The notes under the pieces were generated by a model. The model worked only from the letters and a program-made list of their open reading frames with translations. It did not search any database and had not been told where the DNA came from. A program made the position numbers and the translations under genes. Below are positions 1 through 8,862 of a stretch of DNA of 64,000 nt, piece by piece (position 1 is the stretch's first letter; each line of letters opens with the position of its first letter). Origin of the DNA: Mycolicibacterium rhodesiae (lineage in GTDB: Bacteria > Actinomycetota > Actinomycetes > Mycobacteriales > Mycobacteriaceae); the NCBI RefSeq assembly GCF_002086695.1, contig NZ_MVIH01000006.1, positions 124,001-188,000 on the forward strand. Reading direction: 5' to 3'.

Positions 1-29
1 CCTCCGTGGCGCGCTGACAGCAGTGACGA

Positions 30-716
30 TCACTGCTTGGTTCGGGTCTCGACCGTGAGCCGGGCGATCTCAAAGAGTCTGGTGTTCGTCTCCTGCGACA
101 ACCGAGTCAACAATGCGAACGCCTGGACGTCATCGATGCCGAAACGTTCCATCAGAATGCCCTTGGCCTGGCCGATGATGTCCCGGCTGGCCAGGGCCCG
201 ATCGAATTGCTCGCTCGCCTGGGCGCCCGCCAGGGCGACAGACGCGTGTTGAGCCAAGATTTCGCCGTAGAGCACCGAATCGCCGTCGAAAGCGTCCGGA
301 TGGTCGCCGTAGAGATTGAGGGCGCCGAGCTTGTCTTTCGCAAACAACTGAAATGACAGTGAGCAGTGCACGCCAAGCGTCAAAGCTGCCTTGGCGAACT
401 CCGGCCATGCAGTGTGCTCGGCCACGTCTTTGATGTGAACGGTGCGCTGTTCCCGCAGGACACTTATGCAGGGGCCCTGGTCGAGTTCGGATTGCAGCGC
501 GTCGAGCTTGGTTACAAGCGGGTCGCTGGGGACCCGTGCCTCAATGGCATGCCCCTCCACCAGGGAAATGCCCGCCCAACGCACCCCGGGGACAATCGCA
601 ACCGCGCCATTGATGATGGTCTGCAGCACCGCCTCGCCGCCGACTTGATTGTCCATGTCAACGGCGAAATTCCCCAGCGCCCGAGCGAGATCCTGTCTGC
701 TTGGATTGCCTGACAT
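30..716 (-). CDS. GAF-ANTAR domain regulator
   Basis: A 228-residue cytoplasmic protein with an N-terminal GAF-type sensor domain (about residues 10-160) and a C-terminal ANTAR RNA-binding domain (about 170-225; the stretch RDIIGQAKGILMERFG is characteristic). ANTAR proteins act as antiterminators that bind two-hairpin RNA motifs; the GAF domain is expected to sense a small ligand or redox state. The ATG at 716 was chosen because the domain match begins right after it, while the extra upstream codons are Arg/Pro-rich and look non-coding. It is divergent from the exported-protein gene at 1230 across a gap of about 510 bases. This architecture is common and usually orphan in mycobacteria; the target RNA cannot be inferred here. 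Confidence 0.9.
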   Translation of the reverse strand: MSGNPSRQDLARALGNFAVDMDNQVGGEAVLQTIINGAVAIVPGVRWAGISLVEGHAIEARVPSDPLVTKLDALQSELDQGPCISVLREQRTVHIKDVAEHTAWPEFAKAALTLGVHCSLSFQLFAKDKLGALNLYGDHPDAFDGDSVLYGEILAQHASVALAGAQASEQFDRALASRDIIGQAKGILMERFGIDDVQAFALLTRLSQETNTRLFEIARLTVETRTKQ

Positions 717-1229
717 GGTTATCGGGTACCCGCGTCGCCCGATTTTTTCACTGCTGGACCTTGGGGTCAGCGCCGAATCGAAGCGGCTTACCGGCTGCGC
801 GGACGGGCAGGCACGAAACGTGGACCAATCTGACGCCCCACTGCCCGCCCGGCCATGGACAGGGGCGCGCCGTGGACAGACGGGTGCTCGACGTCCTGGG
901 GCGCGACTCATTTCGTGATGACGTGTTGGCGAGCGGGGAACGAGCAAACCGGCAACGGCGCACTACGAAATCGCGTCCGTTCCCCAGCGCTGCAACGTGG
1001 CGAACCAACACCGCTATGTTCGCTCTACATAGCGGTGGGCTCAGGGTGGGGTCTTCTTTGCTGGGATCGACGGGATTATTCGTGCGGCAAACGCGAAACA
1101 GGCCCCTCGCACGACCAAATGAGGTATCGTCGCCGAGGTCGGCTACCACCTCGGCGTCCAGGATGCGGCGTCGTACGGGATCGTTAGTCGGCCAATCATG
1201 AACTTGTGCAACGAAACGCGGGGACAGGT
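717..1229. other. Divergent intergenic region, no gene seen
   Basis: About 510 bases between two divergent genes. Open frames exist on both strands but none has a convincing ribosome binding site or protein-like composition. A GGGGACAG stretch at 1220-1227 probably serves as the ribosome binding site of the following gene. Confidence 0.5.
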
Positions 1230-2177
1230 ATGTCGGCGTCAACCAGGGGTAGTTACCTCGGTAGGCGTCGTGGCATGGATCTGCCCGTCCGTCGGTGGCT
1301 GCAACTCGGCGTGGCGTCCGCCGGCATGGGTGCGGCGCTCATCGGCTGGTCCCTGGTTGGTCCGGAGGCCGGAACGGCGAGCGCAGACAGCGGTGTCGGG
1401 TCGTCTTCGGCGGGGCCGGCCACTGCTTCGTCCAAACGCGCCGATGCCGACGCTCGGCCGGCAACACCCCGCAAGGGGAACCGGACGGAGGCCGGCGCTG
1501 CGAATGTGCCGCCGCGGGTCGTGTCCCATTCGAATCGCGTCGCAGCAGCTGGGTCTGCTTCGGTTGCAGACAGGCTTGTGAACGCGAATGCGCGGATGAC
1601 TTCGCGTACCGTCACTTCGGGCAGCAAGCCGGTCAGTGCGGCGCAGAACGCCGTCCCGCACGCCGTCCCGCCTGTGGTGGTTGCGGCGAGTAGAGCCGAC
1701 CCTTTGGGGGCGCTCGGCCGATTCGTCACCGGCACAATCAAAGAACTTCTCAACCGGAAAACGACTCTGAACCCGTTGCAGAAGTTGGACGACTTGAGTC
1801 CAAAGCAGAAGAGCTTGTTGGACTTGATCCCAAGTCCGAAAGTCACTGTGCCGAAAGAGCACTCGTTGTGGTATCGGGAAGTACAAGCACGTGAAGCGGC
1901 AAGCCAGCAGCGGGCTGACGCAAATCAACGGCGGATAGCCGAGATTATGCAAAAAGGGGTTAAGTTCACCGCCCGAGACGGTTCGCCCGTTTACTCGATG
2001 GACGGAAAAACCTTCGTCTTCTACACCGTGGTGTCGATCATCAATGGTAAAAACGCCCCGCCGGTCCCCAAGCTGTTCACTCTGTCCGACAGAAGCTCGC
2101 AGCGGAATCGGGACGCATTCATCAGAAGTCACTTGAAGATTGATCCAGCGCAGGTGCGAAGCACGTGGGGAAAGTAG
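1230..2177 (+). CDS. Exported Ala/Ser-rich mycobacterial protein of unknown function
   Basis: A 315-residue protein with an N-terminal basic stretch (RRRG), then a second basic patch and hydrophobic segment ending in an ALA-like region (about residues 20-50, RRWLQLGVASAGMGAALIG), a leader shared by many large exported mycobacterial proteins. Residues 55-150 are low-complexity Ala/Ser/Thr/Arg; the C-terminal 150 residues are more ordered, with a helical charged stretch (EVQAREAASQQRADANQRR) and a conserved-looking terminal domain. An in-frame GTG at 1206 is a possible alternative start. It probably acts in the envelope or outside the cell; no catalytic motif is visible and I do not recognise the C-terminal domain. 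Confidence 0.75.
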   Translation: MSASTRGSYLGRRRGMDLPVRRWLQLGVASAGMGAALIGWSLVGPEAGTASADSGVGSSSAGPATASSKRADADARPATPRKGNRTEAGAANVPPRVVSHSNRVAAAGSASVADRLVNANARMTSRTVTSGSKPVSAAQNAVPHAVPPVVVAASRADPLGALGRFVTGTIKELLNRKTTLNPLQKLDDLSPKQKSLLDLIPSPKVTVPKEHSLWYREVQAREAASQQRADANQRRIAEIMQKGVKFTARDGSPVYSMDGKTFVFYTVVSIINGKNAPPVPKLFTLSDRSSQRNRDAFIRSHLKIDPAQVRSTWGK

Positions 2178-2191
2178 CGGCAGTCCCGTCG

Positions 2192-2587
2192 TCATCGACG
2201 TCCCCGGCCACCTGGCGGTGCGTGGCCGATGATCGCTCCTGGATCGACCCGAGTGAATTCACGCCCGTGCACGCTTCCGTCGATTACGGCTCCGCGCATG
2301 ATCGCAAGGTCACCGCCCTCATTGATGGCGTCGCCTCTGCAATAACCGCGGTGCGTGGCCTTGCCGCCACGCTCAACAGTCAGTCGTTCCACCATGCCGA
2401 TGATCAGGGCGTAACCGCCTGGGGCGATGGTGCGTGTGCCCCCGACATAGCCAATCAGCAGGAGCTTCCCACCGCTCGTCACGCGGACGTCACCGTCAGT
2501 CGTGCCGACCTTCACGCGGGGGCCTGAAATGACCGTGGTCACGGTGTCGACAATACGAGCTTCGCGGTTGTCGATCGCGGCCGCCAT
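2192..2587 (-). CDS. Small beta-rich hypothetical protein
   Basis: A 131-residue protein of unknown function. Its composition (short alternating Val/Ile/Gly/Thr segments such as VRVTSGGKLLLIGYVGG and ALIIGMVERLTVERGG) suggests a repetitive beta-strand or beta-helix fold resembling bactofilin-like or polymer-forming proteins, but this is inference from appearance. It starts 8 bases downstream of the sulfotransferase stop and so is likely the last gene of the four-gene operon that begins with the DUF1214 gene at 5648. No signal peptide. Confidence 0.6.
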   Translation of the reverse strand: MAAAIDNREARIVDTVTTVISGPRVKVGTTDGDVRVTSGGKLLLIGYVGGTRTIAPGGYALIIGMVERLTVERGGKATHRGYCRGDAINEGGDLAIMRGAVIDGSVHGREFTRVDPGAIIGHAPPGGRGRR

Positions 2588-2595
2588 GCTGACGA

Positions 2596-3738
2596 CTACC
2601 TGGCGAACCTTTCGTTGACCTGCTCGGCAGTCAACCCGTAGTCCGCCAGCGTGTACTTGTGCTTGGGGGCGCGGTGGCTTTCGCTGCCCTCGGCATGCGC
2701 GACGTACATCGCCGAGATTGCCTCGTCGCTCAAGGTCAACCCGAAGTGCCGGTACACCCCGCAGGCCACGGCCACGGGATCGGCTACAAAATCGAAGTAG
2801 TCGATATCGCAGAACTGTGCAGGGTTGTAGTTCACGCGCGCAGTCTTGAAGCGCTCGATACCCCGGGCCCAGGTATCTAATACGTCATGACCGATCTGTG
2901 CGCCGACGAACGTGTTCGACCAGCCTTTCGTGCTGTGCTCTGCCAGTGAACACATTGATGCCAAAAGGGTTTCGGGTGGTCGGTGACATTGAACGATCAG
3001 CGCATCGGGATAGACCGCCATGATCGCATCGAGTGAGAACAGATGACTCGGGTTTTTGAGAACCCAACCCTTGTGCGGCTCGTTGAGTCCGATCAGCTGA
3101 AGGTTCTGGCGATGCCGTTCATACGATGGTGTCCAGTCTTGGGTATCCAACCAACGGGTGTAACTGGGCACGTGGGCAAGTGATTCGAAGGACACCGAGT
3201 GCAGCGATTGCCGGAGAAGCTGCCAGCACTCCTCTAAAACGTCTTCCGCGATGTAATGCAAGCCCAGGAAGTCTGGATTCTCTTGATGGGCTTTTGCGTA
3301 GTACGCCTTGAGCTTCTGATACTCGGGAATGGTATTCCACTGATCGCGCGGCGGCCGGGGCTGCGGGTACTCTGCCAGCCACAGTTCGAGCCCCTGATGA
3401 CAGGGGTCTGCCCCGAGTAGGCGGTGCAGCGCCGTCGTCCCGGTTCGGGGTAGTCCGGTTACAAAGATGGGCTGCGTGATTGCGACTTGGGCGTAGTCGG
3501 GGTGGCGCTTCCAGGCCGCTTCGCTCAGGAGGCGCGCGACCAACGCCGAACGCAGGTAGTGGTGCGTCATGGTGGCGCCAAGCGGGGTGAAATCCGCTTC
3601 CCGCGAATAGGATTCGAGCAGTACGCTCAGAGCCTCAGTGAAATTGTCGGAGGTGTCTCCGAAGTCGCTGTGGCCGGCCACTTCGATGGCCGCCTCGCAC
3701 AAAGCGTCCACAGATCCGACCTCGGCTGATGTGGTCAT
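2596..3738 (-). CDS. PAPS-dependent sulfotransferase family protein
   Basis: A 380-residue protein of the Sulfotransfer_3 type. The 5'-phosphosulfate binding loop is visible near residue 90 (FVTGLPRTGTTALHRLLGAD) and the 3'-phosphate region near 230-255 (KNPSHLFSLDAI ... IVQCHRPPETLLASM). Such enzymes move the sulfuryl group of PAPS to hydroxyls of lipids, sugars or sterols; mycobacteria have many, with mostly unknown acceptors. Its ATG overlaps the stop of the SDR gene by 4 bases (ATGA), indicating translational coupling, so a hydroxyl generated or reduced by the SDR may be the acceptor. The substrate is inference. Confidence 0.88.
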   Translation of the reverse strand: MTTSAEVGSVDALCEAAIEVAGHSDFGDTSDNFTEALSVLLESYSREADFTPLGATMTHHYLRSALVARLLSEAAWKRHPDYAQVAITQPIFVTGLPRTGTTALHRLLGADPCHQGLELWLAEYPQPRPPRDQWNTIPEYQKLKAYYAKAHQENPDFLGLHYIAEDVLEECWQLLRQSLHSVSFESLAHVPSYTRWLDTQDWTPSYERHRQNLQLIGLNEPHKGWVLKNPSHLFSLDAIMAVYPDALIVQCHRPPETLLASMCSLAEHSTKGWSNTFVGAQIGHDVLDTWARGIERFKTARVNYNPAQFCDIDYFDFVADPVAVACGVYRHFGLTLSDEAISAMYVAHAEGSESHRAPKHKYTLADYGLTAEQVNERFAR

Positions 3739-4517
3739 GCTTTGTGCTCCCCGCAGTTGACATCGACAGTCTGGCCGGTGATGCCGTTGGCCAGATCGCT
3801 GATCAGAAACATGATGGCCGAGGAGACATCGTCCTCGGTTACCAGACGTTTGAGGTCTGATGGCGCCGCAGCTGCAACATAGACTGCATCGACGGACACC
3901 CCGGAGGCTTCTGCCTGCTGCTGGAAGTAGTCCTGCAGTACTTGGCCCCAGATATAGCCAGGAGCAACAGAGTCGACACGTATCCCGCTGCCGCCCAACT
4001 CGCTTGCGAGAGATTGGGACATGGCGAGCAAAGCAGATTTGGCCAGCTTGTACGGGCCGTACTGTGGGTCAGAATGCCGGATGACCATCGAACTGAGGTT
4101 CACAATCGACCCTCGCGATTCGGCGAGGGCAGGCGTGAACGCCTGGATGGTGCGCAGCGCACCGAGTACCGTCAGCTCGAAGGAGTCGCGGATGTGGGCG
4201 AAAGTTGTTCCGGAGAAGGGCTTCATGGATGGATACATGAAGGCGTTGTTGACCAGTCCATCAATTTTCCCGTAGGCGGCCAGGGTCTGCTGGGCAAGCG
4301 CCTCGACATCGCCGTCCACCGTGATGTCGGTGGGCACGGAGACCGCGCGCCGACCGATTTCGGTTACGCCGGCGGCGACCTCATCGAGTCGCGGTGCCGA
4401 GCGCGCCGCCAGCACCAGATCGGCACCTTCCTGGGCGCATCGCCTGGCCAGAGTGGTGCCCAAACCGGGGCCGACCCCCGTGATCACTACGACCTTGTCT
4501 CGCAGCAGTCCCGTCAT
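3735..4517 (-). CDS. Short-chain dehydrogenase/reductase (SDR)
   Basis: A 260-residue classical SDR. The nucleotide-binding glycine motif TGVGPGLG lies near residues 14-21, NNAF (NNAG-type) near 90, the catalytic Ser in SIVNLSSM near 140, and the YxxxK pair in YGPYK near 155. It is an NAD(P)H-dependent oxidoreductase of unknown alcohol/ketone substrate. It lies 3 bases after the DUF1214 gene and overlaps the sulfotransferase by 4 bases, so these three are one transcript. Confidence 0.9.
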   Translation of the reverse strand: MTGLLRDKVVVITGVGPGLGTTLARRCAQEGADLVLAARSAPRLDEVAAGVTEIGRRAVSVPTDITVDGDVEALAQQTLAAYGKIDGLVNNAFMYPSMKPFSGTTFAHIRDSFELTVLGALRTIQAFTPALAESRGSIVNLSSMVIRHSDPQYGPYKLAKSALLAMSQSLASELGGSGIRVDSVAPGYIWGQVLQDYFQQQAEASGVSVDAVYVAAAAPSDLKRLVTEDDVSSAIMFLISDLANGITGQTVDVNCGEHKA

Positions 4518-4520
4518 GGT

Positions 4521-5648
4521 TCAGCCCAGCATTCTTTCGGCGATCTGCCTCTGACGCTGCGCTATCCGAGCTCGCCAGTTCTCCGCGGAAATCGTGTTGT
4601 GGTCGATGAATGGCAATGTGTTTGCGACGGCGGCGGTACTGACGAGTTCGACAGTGGGGCCGTCGGACTCCGTCAGTTCGCGTGACAAGCGTTGCCACCG
4701 AAACTGAAAGTAGCCTCGACGATGACCAAGTGTCTCGACCCAGTTGGTCACGCCGGGGTTCTGGTCACTGACGACGATACGCACGAAACCGTCCGGGTCG
4801 ACCTGCATCTGCGCGCCGTTGAGCGACGTCTGATGGTTGATGTAATCCATTGAGGTGTACCACATATTGCCCAGCTGAAAGCCCAGGTAGGGCGCATCAC
4901 TCATAGGTACGGTGATGATGAGAGCCTGATCGGGATCAAGTTCGAAATGCCCCGCCGAGGAGTATTGGGTGGTAAGGCCACCGGGGGTGGAACGCGGCGC
5001 CACGGCGGTGTTGACGGGAAGGTTCAGATAGAACCACTGGGGAAACTGCAGCCAAGTCTTCACCCGATTGATCAATTGGTCTGCGGCAATGCTGAATTGG
5101 CGTTCGATGAGTTCTCGCGTCAAGGCTGGCGGAGCCGTACCCACGGTGTCGGTTCGATGAATAGCCAGCGTTCCTCGTCGCTGTGACCAGTCACCGTACA
5201 CCTCTCGAATGACGAGCTGGCCGGGCCGCTGCGGGGTGAATCGCCATTCGAAGTGTCCATCGGCTGCGACGCTGAGTTCGCGGTCGTCGAATGCCACTTC
5301 GCTTTCCGGGACAGTGTCGTCGGTGTACTCGCCGGCCAGGTACTGGAAGCTCAAATCGGTTGTGGTTCCTCGAGTTCCGGAGACCACGTACTCGAAGCCG
5401 GCCTGCATCTTCGTCCCGAAGTACAGGGTGTCCGGGTTATCGAGGCCCATCTTGGTGAAGGGTCCGGTCCCGGTGAGGAGAAAGGGATGCTCGGGGGAGG
5501 AGTAGAAGGCGTGGTGGGTGCATGCGGCTATGCCGCCGGCCAGATACTGCAGGCCCTCTGCAAGGTCGTTGTCGTTGTCGATGTGTGGTGCTGCTCTGAC
5601 CAGTTTCTCGGCTTCGCTGATCGCCTTGGCAAGTGGGTCGGAGTTCAT
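4521..5648 (-). CDS. DUF1214 domain protein
   Basis: A 375-residue protein whose C-terminal half (about 220-370) matches the DUF1214/VP1817-like family: repeated beta motifs such as QALIITVPM, GFQLGNMWYTS and VRIVVSDQNPGVTNWVETLG are typical. In mycobacteria these genes often sit beside sulfotransferase and SDR genes, as here, and no enzymatic activity is established that I can name. No signal peptide is evident. First gene of the operon; its promoter should lie in the 180-base gap 5649-5829. Confidence 0.85.
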   Translation of the reverse strand: MNSDPLAKAISEAEKLVRAAPHIDNDNDLAEGLQYLAGGIAACTHHAFYSSPEHPFLLTGTGPFTKMGLDNPDTLYFGTKMQAGFEYVVSGTRGTTTDLSFQYLAGEYTDDTVPESEVAFDDRELSVAADGHFEWRFTPQRPGQLVIREVYGDWSQRRGTLAIHRTDTVGTAPPALTRELIERQFSIAADQLINRVKTWLQFPQWFYLNLPVNTAVAPRSTPGGLTTQYSSAGHFELDPDQALIITVPMSDAPYLGFQLGNMWYTSMDYINHQTSLNGAQMQVDPDGFVRIVVSDQNPGVTNWVETLGHRRGYFQFRWQRLSRELTESDGPTVELVSTAAVANTLPFIDHNTISAENWRARIAQRQRQIAERMLG

Positions 5649-5829
5649 GTTGGCGACGCTAGTGACGGGTCGGTCGCGCGTCAGCGGGGAACGTCCACTC
5701 AGCGGAATACTTTCTGGGTAATGTTGGTTAATTCACCCGAGATTTAGACTGTTCGCGCACGGATTCGGCACGCTCCGGGTCTTTCCGGGTTTGCCAAGAG
5801 GTGCGTTCGTTCACCAAACACGCAGTGAT

Positions 5830-6333
5830 TTAGGCTTTGATGCCCCTCTGACGGGAGAAGATGTGTTCGCTGCGTCGCTTCAAGGCGAGTGCGGTGTCAT
5901 CGAAGGCACGTTTCACCCAACCCCCGGTTTCGTTCATGATCTCGCGGGCGTGGTCACCCAGAAAGGCGTCCGTCGAGTAGTAGCGGCACCGGTTGGCGTC
6001 GACGGGCTCGATCACCTGGTCTCGGCGAGCGGCGTACGGGGATTCCTCGGTGGCCACCAACTCCCAGGACAGCAACCGCTCAGGCACGATCGCGCAGATG
6101 TACTCGGTGTTGGTGAATGTGCCTTCCCCACGGGCATAGTCGGCCAGCAGCATCTCCACGGGGGCGCCCATTCGCAACGTCGACACTGCCGACAGGCAGA
6201 AGGGATTCCACAACGGATAGCGGTCCAACTCCACCAGTACGCGCCACACGACATCTGAGGGGGCGTCTATGTCGACGGTGATCGAACGCACCAGGGTCTG
6301 CGGGTCGTAGTGAGGAATCGGAAGGTCCGACAT
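5830..6333 (-). CDS. SRPBCC-fold (polyketide cyclase/START-like) protein
   Basis: A 167-residue protein with the SRPBCC hallmarks: an N-terminal strand followed by ITVDIDAPSDVVWRVLVELDRYPLWNPF and a long C-terminal helix. These proteins bind hydrophobic ligands in a helix-grip cavity. It lies upstream of and co-directional with the DUF1214-SDR-sulfotransferase operon, separated by about 180 bases, so it may be functionally linked to lipid or steroid modification; the ligand is unknown. Confidence 0.85.
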   Translation of the reverse strand: MSDLPIPHYDPQTLVRSITVDIDAPSDVVWRVLVELDRYPLWNPFCLSAVSTLRMGAPVEMLLADYARGEGTFTNTEYICAIVPERLLSWELVATEESPYAARRDQVIEPVDANRCRYYSTDAFLGDHAREIMNETGGWVKRAFDDTALALKRRSEHIFSRQRGIKA

Positions 6334-6366
6334 CGTGTCTCCTGCGAGAAGTGCTGCGGCGGAGAG

Positions 6367-6547
6367 CTATCCGGCGCGGGTTAACAAAGAGTCGTACCGT
6401 GCCATGGCCCGATCGGCTTCGGTGTCACCGAGGCCGGTGAGTGGGATGTTTCTGCTGCGGCCCACCGGCCGCCAACAGCTCCTGCAGGTAGTTCATCCCG
6501 AGCTCGGGGCCGCTCCACAGAACGTGGGTGTCCGCCCCACACCGGCA
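6367..6547 (-). pseudogene. C-terminal gene remnant with frameshift
   Basis: Two protein-like segments occur in different minus-strand frames: THVLWSGPELGMNYLQELL in the upstream part and then IPLTGLGDTEADRAMARYDS followed by LLTRAG and a TAG stop at 6367-6369. The first segment runs into a stop unless the frame shifts. No start codon or ribosome binding site is seen. It lies between the uppP stop and the SRPBCC start. I do not recognise the parent family; this looks like the 3' end of a decayed gene. Confidence 0.4.
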
Positions 6548-7474
6548 TTAGCCGAGGGCCAGCCACAGCAAGCTGGCGGTCCCGGCCATTACGCAGTAGA
6601 TGGCGAATGGTGTGAGAGTGCGTGTTTTGAAGTAGCTGGTTAGAAACCGCACCGCGAAGTACGCCGACGCGAATGACGCAAGGCTGCCAACCAGGACTTG
6701 GCCGTGGATCCCGTCGCCAAGCGGGCCAAATAAATCGGGGATCTTCAGCAGCCCCGCGGCCAGAATGATCGGGGTTGCCAAGAGGAAGGAGAACCGCGCG
6801 GCTTCTTCGTGGGACAAGCCACGGGCCATGCCGGCGACCATGGTGACGCCTGAGCGGCTGACGCCGGGAAGTAGCGCGAGAATTTGGGCGCAGCCGATGA
6901 GAATCCCCTGGGGTAGGGAAAGCCGGGCCAGTCGGTCGTCCACAGCGTTGCCCATGGAGCCGGCTGCTTCTTGACTAACGGGCTCGCCCGTGTCGGCCGA
7001 TGCCAGAGCTGGTGTCCTGCGCCGCATCAACTCGCCGCCGTAGAGCACCAACCCATTGAGCGCCAGGAAGACTGCGGCTGGAATGGGTTTGCCCAGCGTT
7101 GTCCGGAACAGATGCTCGAGAGCCAGACCTGATAAACCCACGGGGATCGTCGCGAGCACGATCAACCACGCCAGCCGCTCGGCCGGAGTTTGGATTCGCC
7201 GGTACCGCACGGACGTGACGAACCCGGACACGATGCGGACCCAGTCGCGCCAAAAGAAAACCAAGAGGGCTGCTGCGGTGGCCACATGCAGACCGACAAT
7301 GAAAGCCAAGTAAGGGGATTCCGGCGTCGAGACATTGAGGTCGGTCGCCCACCTCCCACCGATCAGCGCCGGCAAGAGAACCGAGTGACCCAGGCTGGAG
7401 ACCGGGAACAACTCGGTGACGCCCTGTAGGGCACCGATTATCAACGCTTCGGCACAGCTCAAATGTGAACTCAT
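6548..7474 (-). CDS. uppP: Undecaprenyl-diphosphatase (UppP/BacA)
   Basis: A 308-residue polytopic membrane enzyme that dephosphorylates undecaprenyl (decaprenyl) pyrophosphate, recycling the lipid carrier for peptidoglycan and arabinogalactan synthesis. The first catalytic motif (GALQGVTELFPVSSLGHS, near residue 10) and the second region around LPGVSRSGVTM (near 195) are present. The ATG at 7474 places the first motif at the normal distance; the 18 upstream codons look like leader. A CTCAGCG direct repeat lies at 7562-7580, about 90 bases upstream, suggesting control by the neighbouring two-component systems. BacA-type enzymes also confer bacitracin tolerance. Confidence 0.95.
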   Translation of the reverse strand: MSSHLSCAEALIIGALQGVTELFPVSSLGHSVLLPALIGGRWATDLNVSTPESPYLAFIVGLHVATAAALLVFFWRDWVRIVSGFVTSVRYRRIQTPAERLAWLIVLATIPVGLSGLALEHLFRTTLGKPIPAAVFLALNGLVLYGGELMRRRTPALASADTGEPVSQEAAGSMGNAVDDRLARLSLPQGILIGCAQILALLPGVSRSGVTMVAGMARGLSHEEAARFSFLLATPIILAAGLLKIPDLFGPLGDGIHGQVLVGSLASFASAYFAVRFLTSYFKTRTLTPFAIYCVMAGTASLLWLALG

Positions 7475-7561
7475 CAAAGGGGCTTTCGCGTCGGCAGGCG
7501 ACTGGCGTGTGAGTTGGCCACGCAGCACGGTACCCCGACGTCACGTGACCGGCCCCAACCT

Positions 7562-7580
7562 TCTCAGCGGTCTTTCAGCG
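7562..7580. promoter_or_regulatory. CTCAGCG tandem direct repeat (site 1)
   Basis: TCTCAGCG at 7562 and TTTCAGCG at 7573, offset 11 bp (one helical turn), the arrangement bound by OmpR/PhoB-family regulators. It is upstream of uppP, though the repeat is oriented on the opposite strand to that gene. One of five such sites in 13 kb. Confidence 0.6.
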
Positions 7581-7633
7581 GCGATCTTCCGGCTGGCCCA
7601 GGCGGAGTGATTGATTGACCGGGGCTAGCCAGA

Positions 7634-7909
7634 TCAGGTCGACGTATCGTCCGGAAATCGAGATGCGAGCGCGGACAGCATGCCGATGACGCTGTGACGG
7701 GTCGTGTCGACGGCCCGCAAATCACCCTGCACGCGAAAGACATCCAGGGATCTGTTGCAGCGTAGATGCTCGTCCAGCTGTGCCTGTAGTTTCTCGGCCT
7801 GCCGTTCAAGAACGTCTAGTTCGCGTCGTAGTTGCTCGCGGAAGTGGCCGGCCTGGGCTTGGTCAGCTGCTCTATAGATGGCGGGTACTGCAGAATCTTC
7901 GGCAGTCAT
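7634..7909 (-). CDS. Small coiled-coil hypothetical protein
   Basis: A 91-residue protein that is predominantly helical, with a heptad-like middle (REQLRRELDVLERQAEKLQ, about residues 24-45). No signal peptide or membrane segment. The composition is protein-like and the frame is free of overlapping competitors. It is divergent from the MspA porin gene; the CTCAGCG repeat at 8008 lies about 100 bases upstream of it as well as upstream of the porin. Function unknown. Confidence 0.6.
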   Translation of the reverse strand: MTAEDSAVPAIYRAADQAQAGHFREQLRRELDVLERQAEKLQAQLDEHLRCNRSLDVFRVQGDLRAVDTTRHSVIGMLSALASRFPDDTST

Positions 7910-8007
7910 TGCTCACGTACGGTAGCCGCCGGGCGGACGACGACACAACGAGTTCGACAAGGGCTTGATGCCTGCCGCTCCCCAAAGAGGGCGTGAAGCA
8001 GAGCGGC

Positions 8008-8026
8008 TTTCAGCGTCCTCTCAGCG
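8008..8026. promoter_or_regulatory. CTCAGCG tandem direct repeat (site 2, porin promoter)
   Basis: TTTCAGCG at 8008 and TCTCAGCG at 8019, offset 11 bp, about 150 bases upstream of the porin ATG. It also lies in the spacer to the divergent coiled-coil gene. Probable response-regulator binding site. Confidence 0.6.
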
Positions 8027-8177
8027 CCGTGGTGCGATGCTCGCCGCCCGGACGTTCAGCGCTGAGCGCCCGGGCATTGAGTTACCCCCGTTCGGGCGCA
8101 TGCGATCCAGTGTGGCCAGAACGATGCAACAGGGTGACCGGCATCAGGTGCGGTCGCGACAACGGTGACGGAGGAAC

Positions 8178-8816
8178 ATGAAGATCATCGGTCGAGTGGT
8201 GGTGGCGATGATCGCCGCCGTCGCGGCACTCTTCGTCGGGACAGGCACGTCGCACGCAGGTTTGGACAATGAGCTGAGTCTGGTCGACGGCGGTGGCCGG
8301 ACGATGACGATCCAGCAGTGGGACACCTTCCTCAATGGGGTGTTCCCGTTGGACCGCAACCGGCTGACCCGGGAGTGGTTCCACTCCGGCAAGGCTGTCT
8401 ACAGCGTGGTCGGCCCGGGTGCCGATGAGTTCGCGGGCACCTTGGAGCTCGGCTACCAGGTGGGCTTCCCGTGGTCGCTGGGTGTGGGCATCAACTTCAG
8501 CTACACCACCCCCAACATCCTGCTCGACGACGCCAACATCTCCCCGACGGGCTTCAACCCGCTCGGTTCGGTGATCACCCCGAACCTGTTCCCGGGTGTG
8601 TCGATCTCCGCTGACCTGGGCAACGGCCCCGGTATCCAGGAGGTCGCCACGTTCTCCGTCGACGTCTCGGGCCCCAACGGTTCGGTCGCGGTGGCCAACG
8701 CCCACGGCACCGTCACCGGCGCGGCCGGCGGCGTGCTGCTGCGCCCCTTCGCCCGCCTGATCTCCAAGGCCGGCGACAGCGTCACCACCTACGGCGAACC
8801 CTGGAACATGAACTAG
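8178..8816 (+). CDS. MspA-family outer-membrane porin
   Basis: A 212-residue protein with a cleavable signal peptide (MKIIGRVVVAMIAAVAALF... ending SHA, about residue 27) and a mature part almost identical in pattern to MspA of M. smegmatis: GLDNELSLVDG at the start, TIQQWDTFLNGVFPLDRNRL, and GEPWNMN at the C-terminus. MspA forms octameric channels in the mycolate outer membrane for hydrophilic solutes and ions. The constriction aspartates corresponding to D90/D91 are present (ILLDDAN), while the MspA D93 position is Asn, which would slightly reduce constriction charge. It sits between two CTCAGCG sites and ahead of a two-component system, suggesting regulated porin expression. Confidence 0.97.
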   Translation: MKIIGRVVVAMIAAVAALFVGTGTSHAGLDNELSLVDGGGRTMTIQQWDTFLNGVFPLDRNRLTREWFHSGKAVYSVVGPGADEFAGTLELGYQVGFPWSLGVGINFSYTTPNILLDDANISPTGFNPLGSVITPNLFPGVSISADLGNGPGIQEVATFSVDVSGPNGSVAVANAHGTVTGAAGGVLLRPFARLISKAGDSVTTYGEPWNMN

Positions 8817-8843
8817 CCACGGACAACGTGGTTGGGGCCACCT

Positions 8844-8862
8844 GCTCAGCGGTTTCTCAGCG
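8844..8862. promoter_or_regulatory. CTCAGCG tandem direct repeat (site 3, regulator 1 promoter)
   Basis: GCTCAGCG at 8844 and TCTCAGCG at 8855, offset 11 bp, between the porin and the first response regulator (GTG at 9106). A similar sequence at 16842 precedes the second regulator, consistent with autoregulation. Confidence 0.6.

Noticed and set aside
748..1242. 164-codon minus-strand open frame in the first intergenic region
   Set aside because: Arg/Pro-rich, no ribosome binding site and no recognisable domain; overlaps the start of the exported protein gene.
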